A stretch of DNA of 10,720 nt, taken from the NCBI GenBank assembly GCA_025360565.1, contig JANYBY010000305.1, positions 1-10,720 on the forward strand, in the 5' to 3' direction. This stretch comes from Bacteroidota bacterium. Lineage in GTDB: Bacteria; Bacteroidota; Bacteroidia; B-17B0; Aurantibacillaceae. Every line of letters starts with the position of its first letter. Position 1 is the first letter of the stretch. Below the pieces are notes generated by a model. The model saw only the letters and a program-made list of their open reading frames with translations. It did no database searches and was not told where the DNA came from. Shown piece by piece: positions 1 to 5,949 of this stretch. The position numbers and the translations under genes were made by a program.

Positions 1-1
1 G

Positions 2-529
2 CTAAACGCTTTGCTCATCGCTGCCGTTTATCTTTCATATTGTCTTTTTAATAAAATTCGTGTAAATAATGTGGTGCAAAAAAGTATTGCTGAACAACAG
101 ATCCCTGCTGTTGATTACATGGCTGCCCCTGCCCCGCTCAGTAATTTTTTATGGTACGTGCTCGCGCGTAGTAAAAGTGATCATTATGTGGCTTTTTATT
201 CAGTATTCGATTCAAAAAAAGAGCTTGTCTTTCAAAAAATACCGCGTTACGATTCGCTCTTAAAACCCTACGAAAGCAATGAAGAAATTCAAAAACTGGA
301 GCGCTTTTCAAAGGGATTTTATAGCATAAGGCAGCAAGATACAATGTTGGTGTTTAGCGATACACGCTTTGGGCAATTGGGCGGATGGGCGGTAAAAGAC
401 CCGGGTTTTGTTTTTAATTTTGACCTTAAGCCACAAACCGATGGAAAATTACTGATAGAACAAAGCAAATTCGCCGATGCCGATAAGCGGGCAATTGGCT
501 CCTTGTATGATAGAATAAAAGGGAATTAA
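2..529 (+). CDS. Membrane-bound metal-dependent hydrolase, YdjM/DUF457-like (3' part, start outside window)
   Basis: The reading frame is open to the left edge (it begins L-N-A-L-L-I-A-A-V-Y), so only the C-terminal ~175 residues are present. A TTG at 11 is an apparent start only. What is visible is the end of a hydrophobic segment (roughly the first 17 residues) followed by a soluble domain with the features I associate with the C-terminal half of Bacteroidota YdjM/YbcI-type hydrolases (PF04307): APAPLSNFLWYVL, then SDHYVAFYSVFDS, LERFSKGFY, the DTRFGQLGG stretch (usually DLRFG) and the closing YDRIKGN. The histidine-rich membrane part that would carry the metal site lies upstream and cannot be checked. 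Family recognition is from memory of such proteins. The biochemical substrate is unknown for the family. The stop codon abuts a 128-bp repeat whose first base is the last base of TAA. Confidence 0.75.
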   Translation, partial: LNALLIAAVYLSYCLFNKIRVNNVVQKSIAEQQIPAVDYMAAPAPLSNFLWYVLARSKSDHYVAFYSVFDSKKELVFQKIPRYDSLLKPYESNEEIQKLERFSKGFYSIRQQDTMLVFSDTRFGQLGGWAVKDPGFVFNFDLKPQTDGKLLIEQSKFADADKRAIGSLYDRIKGN

Positions 530-656
530 TACCAATTCTTGGTTTAAAACAGTCCAAAGTTAAATTAGCAAAAACTGTTTTAAACCTTAGAATGGTTAAT
601 GCCGATCGATAATTTATTTTTTTAAAATTGGACCATAATAAATTGAGCATCGGTAT
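529..656 (+). repeat. 128-bp two-hairpin repeat, copy 1
   Basis: This is one of two near-identical copies; the mate is at 7812-7939 in inverted orientation. I aligned them by eye and count 5 mismatches in 128 positions and no gaps. The ends are ATACC and GGTAT, within imperfect ~18-base terminal inverted repeats (pattern ATACC.AT..T...TTTA). Inside are two hairpins. Hairpin A pairs GGTTTAAAACAGT (541-553) with ACTGTTTTAAACC (574-586), with a partly paired extension outward to 531 and 596. Hairpin B pairs 600-618 with 637-655, interrupted by a 4-base internal loop. There is no open reading frame of note. It lies immediately after the stop codon of the hydrolase gene. It may be a MITE or REP-type element; no transposase is present to assign a family. 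Confidence 0.85.
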
Positions 657-677
657 AAGTTCCGCTGCGTGGAATTG

Positions 678-788
678 AGCCACGAATTACACGAATTAAC
701 GCTAATCATTATTCCTCTAATCGTTATTGCAAATAACAATAAAAATATACTGCTCATCGATTAGTGAATATTAGTGAAATTCGTGGCT
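678..788. repeat. Inverted repeat of the CCACGAATT type
   Basis: AGCCACGAATT (678-688) is exactly complementary to AATTCGTGGCT (778-788). Pairing continues imperfectly inward over roughly 30 bases per arm (CAC.AATTA / CGCTAATC on the left, TTAGTG and GATTAGTG on the right). The ~45-base centre contains a small hairpin, GTTATT-GCA-AATAAC (723-737). The element fills the space between the hydrolase gene and smpB, which converge on it. A T6 run lies just before it when read out of smpB, but I see no convincing GC stem there, so I do not call it a terminator. Sequences of this CACGAATT kind are, from memory, dispersed repeats in many genomes. Confidence 0.6.
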
Positions 789-818
789 AAAAAACGCTAC
801 CTCTTATCAAAGCTGCGC

Positions 819-1271
819 TTAGAATTTTCTCGCCATTTCGCGCTCAATATCTTTCTTCTTGATATCATCGCGTTTATCGTACAGTTTTTTACCTTTTGCA
901 AGCGCAATATCCAGTTTTGCAAAACCCCTATCCGTTATAAATAAGCGTACCGGGATAATGGTGAGGCCCTGATCTTTTATTTTTTTAAGAAGTTTATTTA
1001 TTTCAGTTTTATTCAGCAATAATTTTCTCTCCCTTGTAGGCTCGTGTTGTTTGAAAGAAGCTTCAGAATATTCGGTAATATGAAGATTTTTAACGTAAAG
1101 CTCGTCGTTCTTAAAAAAGCAATAACTGTCTGATAAAGCCGCTTTGCCCTCGCGGATAGATTTTATCTCGGTTCCCCTTAAAACCATACCGGCGGTGAGC
1201 ACGTCTAAAAATTGATAATCAAATTTAGCCCGGCGGTTTTCTATATTAATGGTATTGCTTAACTTAGGCAC
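819..1271 (-). CDS. smpB: SsrA-binding protein SmpB
   Basis: SmpB binds tmRNA and delivers it to stalled ribosomes for trans-translation. The 150-residue product has the usual length and the family landmarks: the N-terminal N-I-E-N-R-R-A-K-F-D-Y strand, LRGTEIKSIREGKAAL (about 32-47), ELYVKNLHI, the EPTRERKLLL loop (about 77-86), and the basic C-terminal tail GKKLYDKRDDIKKKDIEREMARKF, which is expected to enter the mRNA channel. The start is a GTG at 1271. It is forced, because an in-frame stop lies four codons upstream and no ATG is available between them. No clear Shine-Dalgarno sequence is visible. The gene diverges from the acetyltransferase with almost no spacer, so its promoter must lie inside the neighbouring coding sequence. 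The tmRNA gene ssrA is not in the window. Confidence 0.95.
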   Translation of the reverse strand: MPKLSNTINIENRRAKFDYQFLDVLTAGMVLRGTEIKSIREGKAALSDSYCFFKNDELYVKNLHITEYSEASFKQHEPTRERKLLLNKTEINKLLKKIKDQGLTIIPVRLFITDRGFAKLDIALAKGKKLYDKRDDIKKKDIEREMARKF

Positions 1272-1292
1272 ATGGTAAAGTTACCATTAATA

Positions 1293-1787
1293 ATGCAGGA
1301 TGTAAAATTAATACCGGCCGGCCCAAACGATATCGCCAGGATCTCGGAACTGGCCACGATCATATGGAACCAACATTACCCTAGCATTATAAGCCGCGGA
1401 CAAATAGATTATATGCTCAGCATGATGTATAGTGCGCAAAGCCTTGCCGAACAATTCGAAAAAAAAGGACATATTTTTTATTTGATCAATGCAGGCGAAG
1501 TAAATTTGGGTTTTTTATCTGTACACGAAGAAAAAAAAGAAGAATGGTTTTTACATAAATTTTACATTGATCAAGCAAAAGCCACCAAAGGTATTGGCAC
1601 AGTAGCATTTGAACAGCTAAAACAACTTTTGAATCCAAATAAAATAATCTTAACTGTTAACCGACAAAACTACAGATCAGTTAATTTTTATTTTAAACTC
1701 GGTTTTAAAATTGAAAGCGTTGCCGACTTTGATATTGGTAATAATTTTGTGATGAATGATTTTGTGATGGCCTGGGAAAAGAAATGA
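1293..1787 (+). CDS. GNAT family N-acetyltransferase
   Basis: This is a predicted acetyl-CoA-dependent acetyltransferase of unknown substrate. The fold signature is readable: the N-terminal strand and helix (VKLIPAGPNDIARISELATIIWNQ), a central strand (EEWFLHKFYID), the acetyl-CoA pyrophosphate loop as ATKGIGTVAFEQL (a Q/R-x-x-G-x-G/A variant), and the closing NRQNYRSVNFYFKLGFK motif, where Asn and the Tyr/Phe pair are typical. An ATG at 1272 is also in frame and would abut the smpB start. I prefer the ATG at 1293 because homologues usually begin just before the first strand, giving 164 residues. It converges on yicC with a short gap. Function beyond the family cannot be inferred from context. 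Confidence 0.85.
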   Translation: MQDVKLIPAGPNDIARISELATIIWNQHYPSIISRGQIDYMLSMMYSAQSLAEQFEKKGHIFYLINAGEVNLGFLSVHEEKKEEWFLHKFYIDQAKATKGIGTVAFEQLKQLLNPNKIILTVNRQNYRSVNFYFKLGFKIESVADFDIGNNFVMNDFVMAWEKK

Positions 1788-1824
1788 AGAATTAAAAATC
1801 ATACCTAATCATAACTATCTGCGT

Positions 1825-1838
1825 TCCGCCGCGGCGGA
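1825..1838. repeat. Perfect GC-rich palindrome TCCGCCGCGGCGGA
   Basis: This 14-bp perfect palindrome sits in the 61-base gap between the convergent acetyltransferase and yicC genes. It is flanked by direct copies of GCGTTCC at 1821-1827 and 1841-1847. Its composition contrasts sharply with the AT-rich surroundings. No T-run follows on either strand, so it does not look like a factor-independent terminator. It may be a dispersed palindromic unit or a protein-binding site. Confidence 0.6.
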
Positions 1839-1848
1839 CAGCGTTCCA

Positions 1849-2718
1849 TCAAAGTACATTATTCGTCTGCTCCTTTATTTTTTCAAGCTCATCCTTCATC
1901 AACACCACCAATTTCTGAATCTCAGCATCGTTAGCCTTTGAACCAATGGTATTTATTTCGCGGCCTATCTCCTGCCCTATAAAATTCAGCTTTCTTCCGG
2001 CCGAAGGTTCCACCATGGTAGAAATAAAATAATCTAAATGTGTTTTTAAACGTACTTTTTCTTCGTTCAAGTCTAATTTTTCAATATAAAAGATCAGTTC
2101 CTGCTCCAAACGGTTTTCATCGTATTTGTCTTTTCCCAAGATCTCGTTTAAATTATTTTTGATCTTTTCTTTTATGGTCGGAATCCTGTTTTGATCTAAT
2201 TTTTTTATCTGCTCCAGGTAAGAAGCTATTTTTCCCAGTCGTTCTTCAAAATCGATTCTTATCGATTCTCCTTCTTTTAACCTGAACTCGTTAAGCTCGG
2301 TTATGGCTTTGGCCACCGCGGTTTTAATCTGTTTCCATTCGTTAACATCCGCATCCTTACGTTCGTTCTTTAAAACATCGGGCATTTTTAAGATCTGGTG
2401 TATGCTGTCGGTTAAGGGCTCGTTTAATTCCTTCGCAAGTTTTTTTAACTGCTCATGATACGATTTTGCCAATGCAACATTTATTTCAACCGGTGTTTCG
2501 GCCAGTTTTGATTCTGAATAAATACTCACATCAATTTTTCCACGCTCTAATTGTTTCGAAATTTCGTTCCTTAATTCCAATTCAAAATTTCTGAACGAAG
2601 ATGACAAGCGCAGGCTAACATCCGCGCCCTTGCTATTGAGAGAGCGCACCTCCACATTAATATTTTTTGTTTCGAGTTCCAGAGTGGCTTTGCCGAAACC
2701 TGTCATTGATTTGATCAT
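1849..2718 (-). CDS. yicC: YicC family endoribonuclease
   Basis: This 289-residue protein opens with the diagnostic MIKSMTGFGKA and has a C-terminal DUF1732 region reading FIGQEIGREINTIGSKAND (from about residue 246), followed by a charged helix to the end. A long acidic and basic helical section occupies the middle, and the length is normal for the family. E. coli YicC is reported to be an endoribonuclease that affects small-RNA turnover; that this protein cuts RNA is inference from the family. The start ATG at 2718 overlaps the stop of the upstream transporter gene as ATGA, which indicates translational coupling. In many Bacteroidota yicC precedes the guanylate kinase gene; here the downstream neighbour is instead a convergent acetyltransferase. 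Confidence 0.95.
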   Translation of the reverse strand: MIKSMTGFGKATLELETKNINVEVRSLNSKGADVSLRLSSSFRNFELELRNEISKQLERGKIDVSIYSESKLAETPVEINVALAKSYHEQLKKLAKELNEPLTDSIHQILKMPDVLKNERKDADVNEWKQIKTAVAKAITELNEFRLKEGESIRIDFEERLGKIASYLEQIKKLDQNRIPTIKEKIKNNLNEILGKDKYDENRLEQELIFYIEKLDLNEEKVRLKTHLDYFISTMVEPSAGRKLNFIGQEIGREINTIGSKANDAEIQKLVVLMKDELEKIKEQTNNVL

Positions 2719-3608
2719 ATTTGAATTTTTTTGGGTTTAAAGCTTACAAGGTACAATCCTAAAATTATTAAAATTCCGGATACTATTTTAATGGGAGTTA
2801 ATTTATCTTCGCCCATCATTATAGCAAATATGGATGCTAAAAAAGGCTGAAGGTATATATACGCGCTAACAACTGATGGGCTTAAACTTCTTAAGCCGTA
2901 AATATTGAGCAAATAAGCAAAAAAAGTAGTGGCAATAATTACAAATAAAGTGGCAAACACAGCGTGCGGTGTAAAGTTTATCCAGTGTGTCCCAATCGTG
3001 TCGTACAGCCCAATGGGCAGCATGTAAATACTTCCGAATAAAAACAGCCAGCGCATTACGGTTACGGTTTCATATTTCATCATAATGGGTTTTACCATCA
3101 CCACAAAAATGGCCCACGAAACAGAATTAACTAGTGTCATAAGATCGCCGGCAATGGTTTCGCTTCCGGTTTCAAAATTACCTTTAAAGAGTAACAGCAT
3201 TAAAGCCCCTCCCACCGCTATGCTGAGGCCACTCACTTTTAAAAATGTAATTCGTTCTTTTAAAATAATTAACGTAAAAACAAATACAACGATCGGATTC
3301 GAAATCATAATGATCGCCGAATTAATAGGGTGCGTAAGGCTTAAGCCGTAAATAAAAAAAACCTGATTAACTACAACTCCAAACACGGCCAACCACATCA
3401 TTTTTTTTAAGTCGGCTTTTTCAACTTTTTGTGTTTTTACGAAAATAGAAAGGATCCAAAATAAAATGGCCGCGCCAATTACTCGTAAAAAAACCAAAGC
3501 CAGTGGTCCAATAAAATTTGGCATAAGGCCTTTAGCAAACGAATAATTTAAAGCATAAATAATTTGTGCGGCAAATAACGCAATATGTCCTCTCAGAGCG
3601 GCTGTCAA
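2715..3608 (-). CDS. EamA/DMT-family transporter
   Basis: This is a predicted inner-membrane exporter or permease of the drug/metabolite transporter superfamily. Two tandem EamA repeats of about five membrane helices each are visible. The first starts at RGHIALFAAQIIYALNYSFAKGLMP and the second at DLMTLVNSVSWAIFVVMVKP. The protein ends with a short basic tail (FKPKKIQI). The substrate is not predictable. The frame stays open to 3785, but that extension is hydrophilic, unlike the family, and overlaps the divergent metal-receptor gene. I therefore choose TTG at 3608 (M-T-A-A-L-R-G-H), which places the first helix near the N-terminus and gives 297 residues, the usual size. Its stop overlaps the yicC start by 4 bases (ATGA), so the two are probably co-transcribed. 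The start codon is less certain than the identity. Confidence 0.88.
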   Translation of the reverse strand: MTAALRGHIALFAAQIIYALNYSFAKGLMPNFIGPLALVFLRVIGAAILFWILSIFVKTQKVEKADLKKMMWLAVFGVVVNQVFFIYGLSLTHPINSAIIMISNPIVVFVFTLIILKERITFLKVSGLSIAVGGALMLLLFKGNFETGSETIAGDLMTLVNSVSWAIFVVMVKPIMMKYETVTVMRWLFLFGSIYMLPIGLYDTIGTHWINFTPHAVFATLFVIIATTFFAYLLNIYGLRSLSPSVVSAYIYLQPFLASIFAIMMGEDKLTPIKIVSGILIILGLYLVSFKPKKIQI

Positions 3609-3625
3609 AGCAATGCAAATATGCT

Positions 3626-3633
3626 TATTTTTG
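3626..3633 (+). promoter_or_regulatory. Possible -7 element TATTTTTG of the metal-receptor gene
   Basis: TATTTTTG matches the Bacteroidota -7 consensus TAnnTTTG exactly, 6 bases before the ATG at 3640. No TTTG is present at the expected -33 distance. If functional it would give a leaderless or nearly leaderless mRNA. In T-rich DNA the match may be chance. Confidence 0.25.
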
Positions 3634-3639
3634 TGGGGT

Positions 3640-4425
3640 ATGCCAACTTTTATAGACCAAACCGGAAATGCGTTCAGATTGGATAAAACTCCCACGCGCA
3701 TCATCTCCATTGTGCCATCCCAATCGGAGTTTTTATGGGATATTGGCTTAAAAAAAGAACTGGTGGGCATTACCAAATTTTGCATTCACCCTGATAAGAT
3801 GTTTAGAAGTGTTGAGAGAATTGGCGGCACAAAAAATTTGAACATCGAAAAAATACGCGCGTTAAAACCGGATCTGATCGTTGGCAATAAGGAAGAAAAT
3901 GATAAAACGCAGATAGAACTTTTACAAAAAGAATTTAATGTGTGGATGAGTGATATTTATACGTTTAAAGATGCCCTTGCAATGATGAAGTCAATAGGCA
4001 AAATAACGGGCAGGCAAACGGCTGGCGAAAAAATAATTTCCGGAATTAAAAAAACATTACCTTCTATAAAAGGCCTGTTTAAAAAACAAAGGGTTATTTA
4101 TTTTATTTGGAACAAACCTTATATGCTTGCCGGAAAAAATACCTTTATTGATTATGTTTTAAATTATGCCGGCTTTATAAATGCGGCAGAAAAGCTTGAC
4201 CGGTATCCTGAATTAAATGAAATCGACTTAAAAAAATTGAAGCCTGAATTGTGCTTTTTATCAAGTGAGCCGTTTCCATTCAAAGAAAAACATGCTAAAG
4301 AAATGCAAGCAATTTTGCCAGATTCGAAAATTGTAATTGTTGACGGAGAGATGTTCAGTTGGTACGGTAGCAGATTACTGAAATTACCAAAGTATTTTAA
4401 GGAGTTGAAAAGGAAATTACTGTGA
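3640..4425 (+). CDS. Helical-backbone metal receptor / BtuF-like substrate-binding protein without signal peptide
   Basis: This protein has the periplasmic-binding fold type seen in BtuF and FecB-like proteins (PF01497). The 261-residue product shows the two-lobe pattern: RIISIVPSQSEFLWDIGL (about 20-37), GITKFCIHP with Cys48 and His50, IGGTKNLNIEKIRALKPDLIVGNKEEN (first lobe), a long linker helix (about 100-135), then VIYFIWNKPYMLAGKNTFIDYVL and IDLKKLKPELCFLSSEPFPF (second lobe). Family members bind cobalamin, haem or iron chelates for ABC importers. No signal peptide or lipoprotein box is present from either possible start (ATG 3613 or 3640), so periplasmic location is unsupported. I chose 3640 because MPTFIDQTGN leads straight into the conserved domain. 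No ABC permease or ATPase gene is adjacent. The ligand is unknown. Confidence 0.85.
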   Translation: MPTFIDQTGNAFRLDKTPTRIISIVPSQSEFLWDIGLKKELVGITKFCIHPDKMFRSVERIGGTKNLNIEKIRALKPDLIVGNKEENDKTQIELLQKEFNVWMSDIYTFKDALAMMKSIGKITGRQTAGEKIISGIKKTLPSIKGLFKKQRVIYFIWNKPYMLAGKNTFIDYVLNYAGFINAAEKLDRYPELNEIDLKKLKPELCFLSSEPFPFKEKHAKEMQAILPDSKIVIVDGEMFSWYGSRLLKLPKYFKELKRKLL

Positions 4426-4438
4426 AGTGTTTCGATGA

Positions 4439-4452
4439 TTCGACAAGCTCAG
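4439..4452. repeat. Possible dispersed-repeat fragment TTCGACAAGCTCAG
   Basis: This 14-mer lies in the 86-base gap between the convergent metal-receptor and uspA genes. From memory, TTCGACAAGCTCAG is the core of a repeat found many times in diverse bacterial genomes. Only one copy is in this window, so membership cannot be shown here. A short palindrome, ACAGTACTGT, follows at 4465-4474. Confidence 0.35.
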
Positions 4453-4511
4453 CGGCCTCAAACAACAGTACTGTCGCGTAGATCGGAGTCGAGATGCAAA
4501 ATAAATTCTAA

Positions 4512-5348
4512 TTACCCGTTCAATCCGCCACCAAATAATCCGCCGGATTCACGTTTCATTGGATTAAGTGTAAGAACAGGAATATCGCTGATATCCACCA
4601 TTTTCTGACTTAAGGTACCGTTAAACATTTCAGAATACGTAATGTCCTTAGGGTTCATTTGCACAATTATTTCGCAATGATTTTTATGCGCGTAATCTAC
4701 AATACTTTCAACCACATCTTTTGAGGGAATAGATTTATTTGTACAGGCAACATTTTTTTCTTTGATAAACTTTTTTACCTGACTCATGTAAGGTAAAAGT
4801 TTGTTCTCGTATTTAGCGTCGTTTGGATCAAAAACAGAAACGATCCTGATCTCACTTTTAAAATAATGTGCTAACTGAATTACCATAGGTACTTTTTCGC
4901 GGGCTTCCGGGTTAAGGTCAAACGGCATCAAAATATTTTTCATTTCAGGATAGAAAACAGAACCGCGAATAGTTAAAACAGGACACTGAGCGTTTTTAAT
5001 GAGTTTGCTCGCGTTACTTTTACTCATAAAACTCCTGAACTTTACATTTGGCTCTAAGCCTACAACGATCAAATTAGCTGCCATTTTTTCAGCCATTTTT
5101 TCGGTGGCTTCATATATATCTCCTTTTACAGTTGTTGTTTCAAAAACTAATCCTCCACTTTCTTCAGAAGATTTTTTTGCCAAATTTTCTAATTCGGTTT
5201 TATTCAAGTCAGATTCTTTTTGATAAACCTGCATCAAAAGGATCTTAGATTTTGATTTGTGCGCTAAACTATAGGCATGCTTAATAGCGTTCAACGATTG
5301 CTTTGAAAAATCGATTGGAATTAAAACAGTACCATTTTCTTTTATCAT
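4512..5348 (-). CDS. Universal stress protein, tandem UspA domains
   Basis: This 278-residue cytoplasmic protein is built of two UspA domains. Domain 1 (about 1-130) begins GTVLIPIDFSKQSLNAIKHAYSLA with Asp13 at the conserved nucleotide-pocket position, and ends ANLIVVGLEP...KLIKNAQCPVLTIRG. Domain 2 (about 135-265) begins KNILMPFDLNPEAREKVPMVIQLA and ends CEIIVQMNP...GTLSQKMVDISDIPVLTLNP. Neither domain has a clean G-x2-G-x9-G-S/T ATP loop: domain 1 reads GLEP...MSKSNAS and domain 2 has MNP...NGTLS. ATP binding is therefore doubtful, as in the UspA-like non-nucleotide group. The C-terminus is glycine-rich (GGLFGGGLNG). It starts at an ATG preceded by an AT-rich leader. It stands apart from the toxin gene upstream (184 bases), and its partner or stress signal is unknown. 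Confidence 0.92.
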   Translation of the reverse strand: MIKENGTVLIPIDFSKQSLNAIKHAYSLAHKSKSKILLMQVYQKESDLNKTELENLAKKSSEESGGLVFETTTVKGDIYEATEKMAEKMAANLIVVGLEPNVKFRSFMSKSNASKLIKNAQCPVLTIRGSVFYPEMKNILMPFDLNPEAREKVPMVIQLAHYFKSEIRIVSVFDPNDAKYENKLLPYMSQVKKFIKEKNVACTNKSIPSKDVVESIVDYAHKNHCEIIVQMNPKDITYSEMFNGTLSQKMVDISDIPVLTLNPMKRESGGLFGGGLNG

Positions 5349-5485
5349 TGTATTTAATTTTAGTTTATAAATTAAATTGCCGTAACCTGCCGCTTAATAT
5401 GAAATAAACAGAACGGTTTATGACACCTAAATTTACAATAAAATTAGCAAATTTTTTGAGCATTTCAAGAAGGAGGGGGTTTAAA

Positions 5486-5520
5486 CTTCTTAAGAAGGTA
5501 TTGTTTATATCTATAATACC
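5486..5520. repeat. Adjacent palindromes downstream of the PIN toxin gene
   Basis: CTTCTTAAGAAG (5486-5497) is a perfect 12-bp palindrome. It is followed directly by GGTATT (5497-5502), complementary to AATACC (5515-5520) across a 12-base loop. An 8-bp palindrome, GTTTAAAC, lies just to the left (5479-5486), next to a GGGGG run whose complement CCCC follows AATACC. Read on the minus strand, these structures come after the PIN stop codon. There is no clean stem plus T-run, so terminator function is only possible. The rest of the 184-base gap up to uspA is AT-rich with nothing else I can name. Confidence 0.45.
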
Positions 5521-5532
5521 CCTTTTCATCCT

Positions 5533-5949
5533 CTAAAAAGTCTCATTTATCAAGAACTCCCGAGCTCCCATCACCTTTATTTTTGAATAATAAAAGCCTG
5601 TTTTATCTTCCGTTATTATTACTTCACATTTACTGCCCAAGGCCGAATAATATTGAATTCCATCCTCAAAATCTTTTATTTTTTCGTTTTTTACAGCCTC
5701 CATTACCTCGTTTTCGCCCATTCCGGAAATGTTCAGCTTTTGTGACAATAAACTTATTTTTTTCATTGCCTGCTCTGTCCCGCTCTTTTTTTCAGAAAAA
5801 TAAAAAGCTATCGCCAAACAAACAGGGCTAGTAAATACTTTAAATTTTTTATTGTCGGCCAAACTTAAAACTCTCGAGGAAAACGTAAAAAGAGGGTATT
5901 CGTTATTAAGAACAGAAATTAAAATGTTGGCATCTAAAAATAGTCTCAT
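5533..5949 (-). CDS. PIN-domain toxin of a type II toxin-antitoxin pair
   Basis: This is a predicted Mg2+-dependent ribonuclease toxin of 138 residues, a normal length for VapC/PIN_3-type proteins. The opening MRLFLDANILISVL places the first catalytic aspartate at residue 6. The conserved acidic patch KDFEDGIQYYSAL carries Glu95 and Asp96, and CEVIITEDKTGFYYSKIKVMGAREFL forms the usual final strand and helix with Asp115. The middle acidic residue seen in classical VapC (TSxxLxEL) is replaced by a hydrophobic stretch (TSPVCLAIAFYF), as is usual in the PIN_3 branch. The start ATG overlaps the antitoxin stop by one base (TAATG), so translation is coupled, with antitoxin first. The target RNA is unknown. 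Identity as a TA toxin rests on fold, size and partner. Confidence 0.88.
   Translation of the reverse strand: MRLFLDANILISVLNNEYPLFTFSSRVLSLADNKKFKVFTSPVCLAIAFYFSEKKSGTEQAMKKISLLSQKLNISGMGENEVMEAVKNEKIKDFEDGIQYYSALGSKCEVIITEDKTGFYYSKIKVMGAREFLINETF

Noticed and set aside
11..13. TTG at 11 as the start of the hydrolase
   Set aside because: The product would lack the membrane part that defines the family, and the frame is open to the left edge.
789..818. smpB terminator formed by the T6 run just after the gene
   Set aside because: The only stem upstream of the T-run is about 3 bp with mismatches, too weak to call.
3609..3785. N-terminal extension of the transporter frame up to an apparent start at 3785
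   Set aside because: It is hydrophilic, unlike EamA N-termini, and would overlap the well-supported metal-receptor gene by more than 140 bases. The family length fits a start near 3608.
4480..4495. Possible sequencing-adapter remnant (AGATCGGAG...) between the metal-receptor and uspA genes
   Set aside because: Only the first 9 bases resemble a common adapter (AGATCGGAAGAGC), and the sequence then diverges. The surrounding sequence is continuous.
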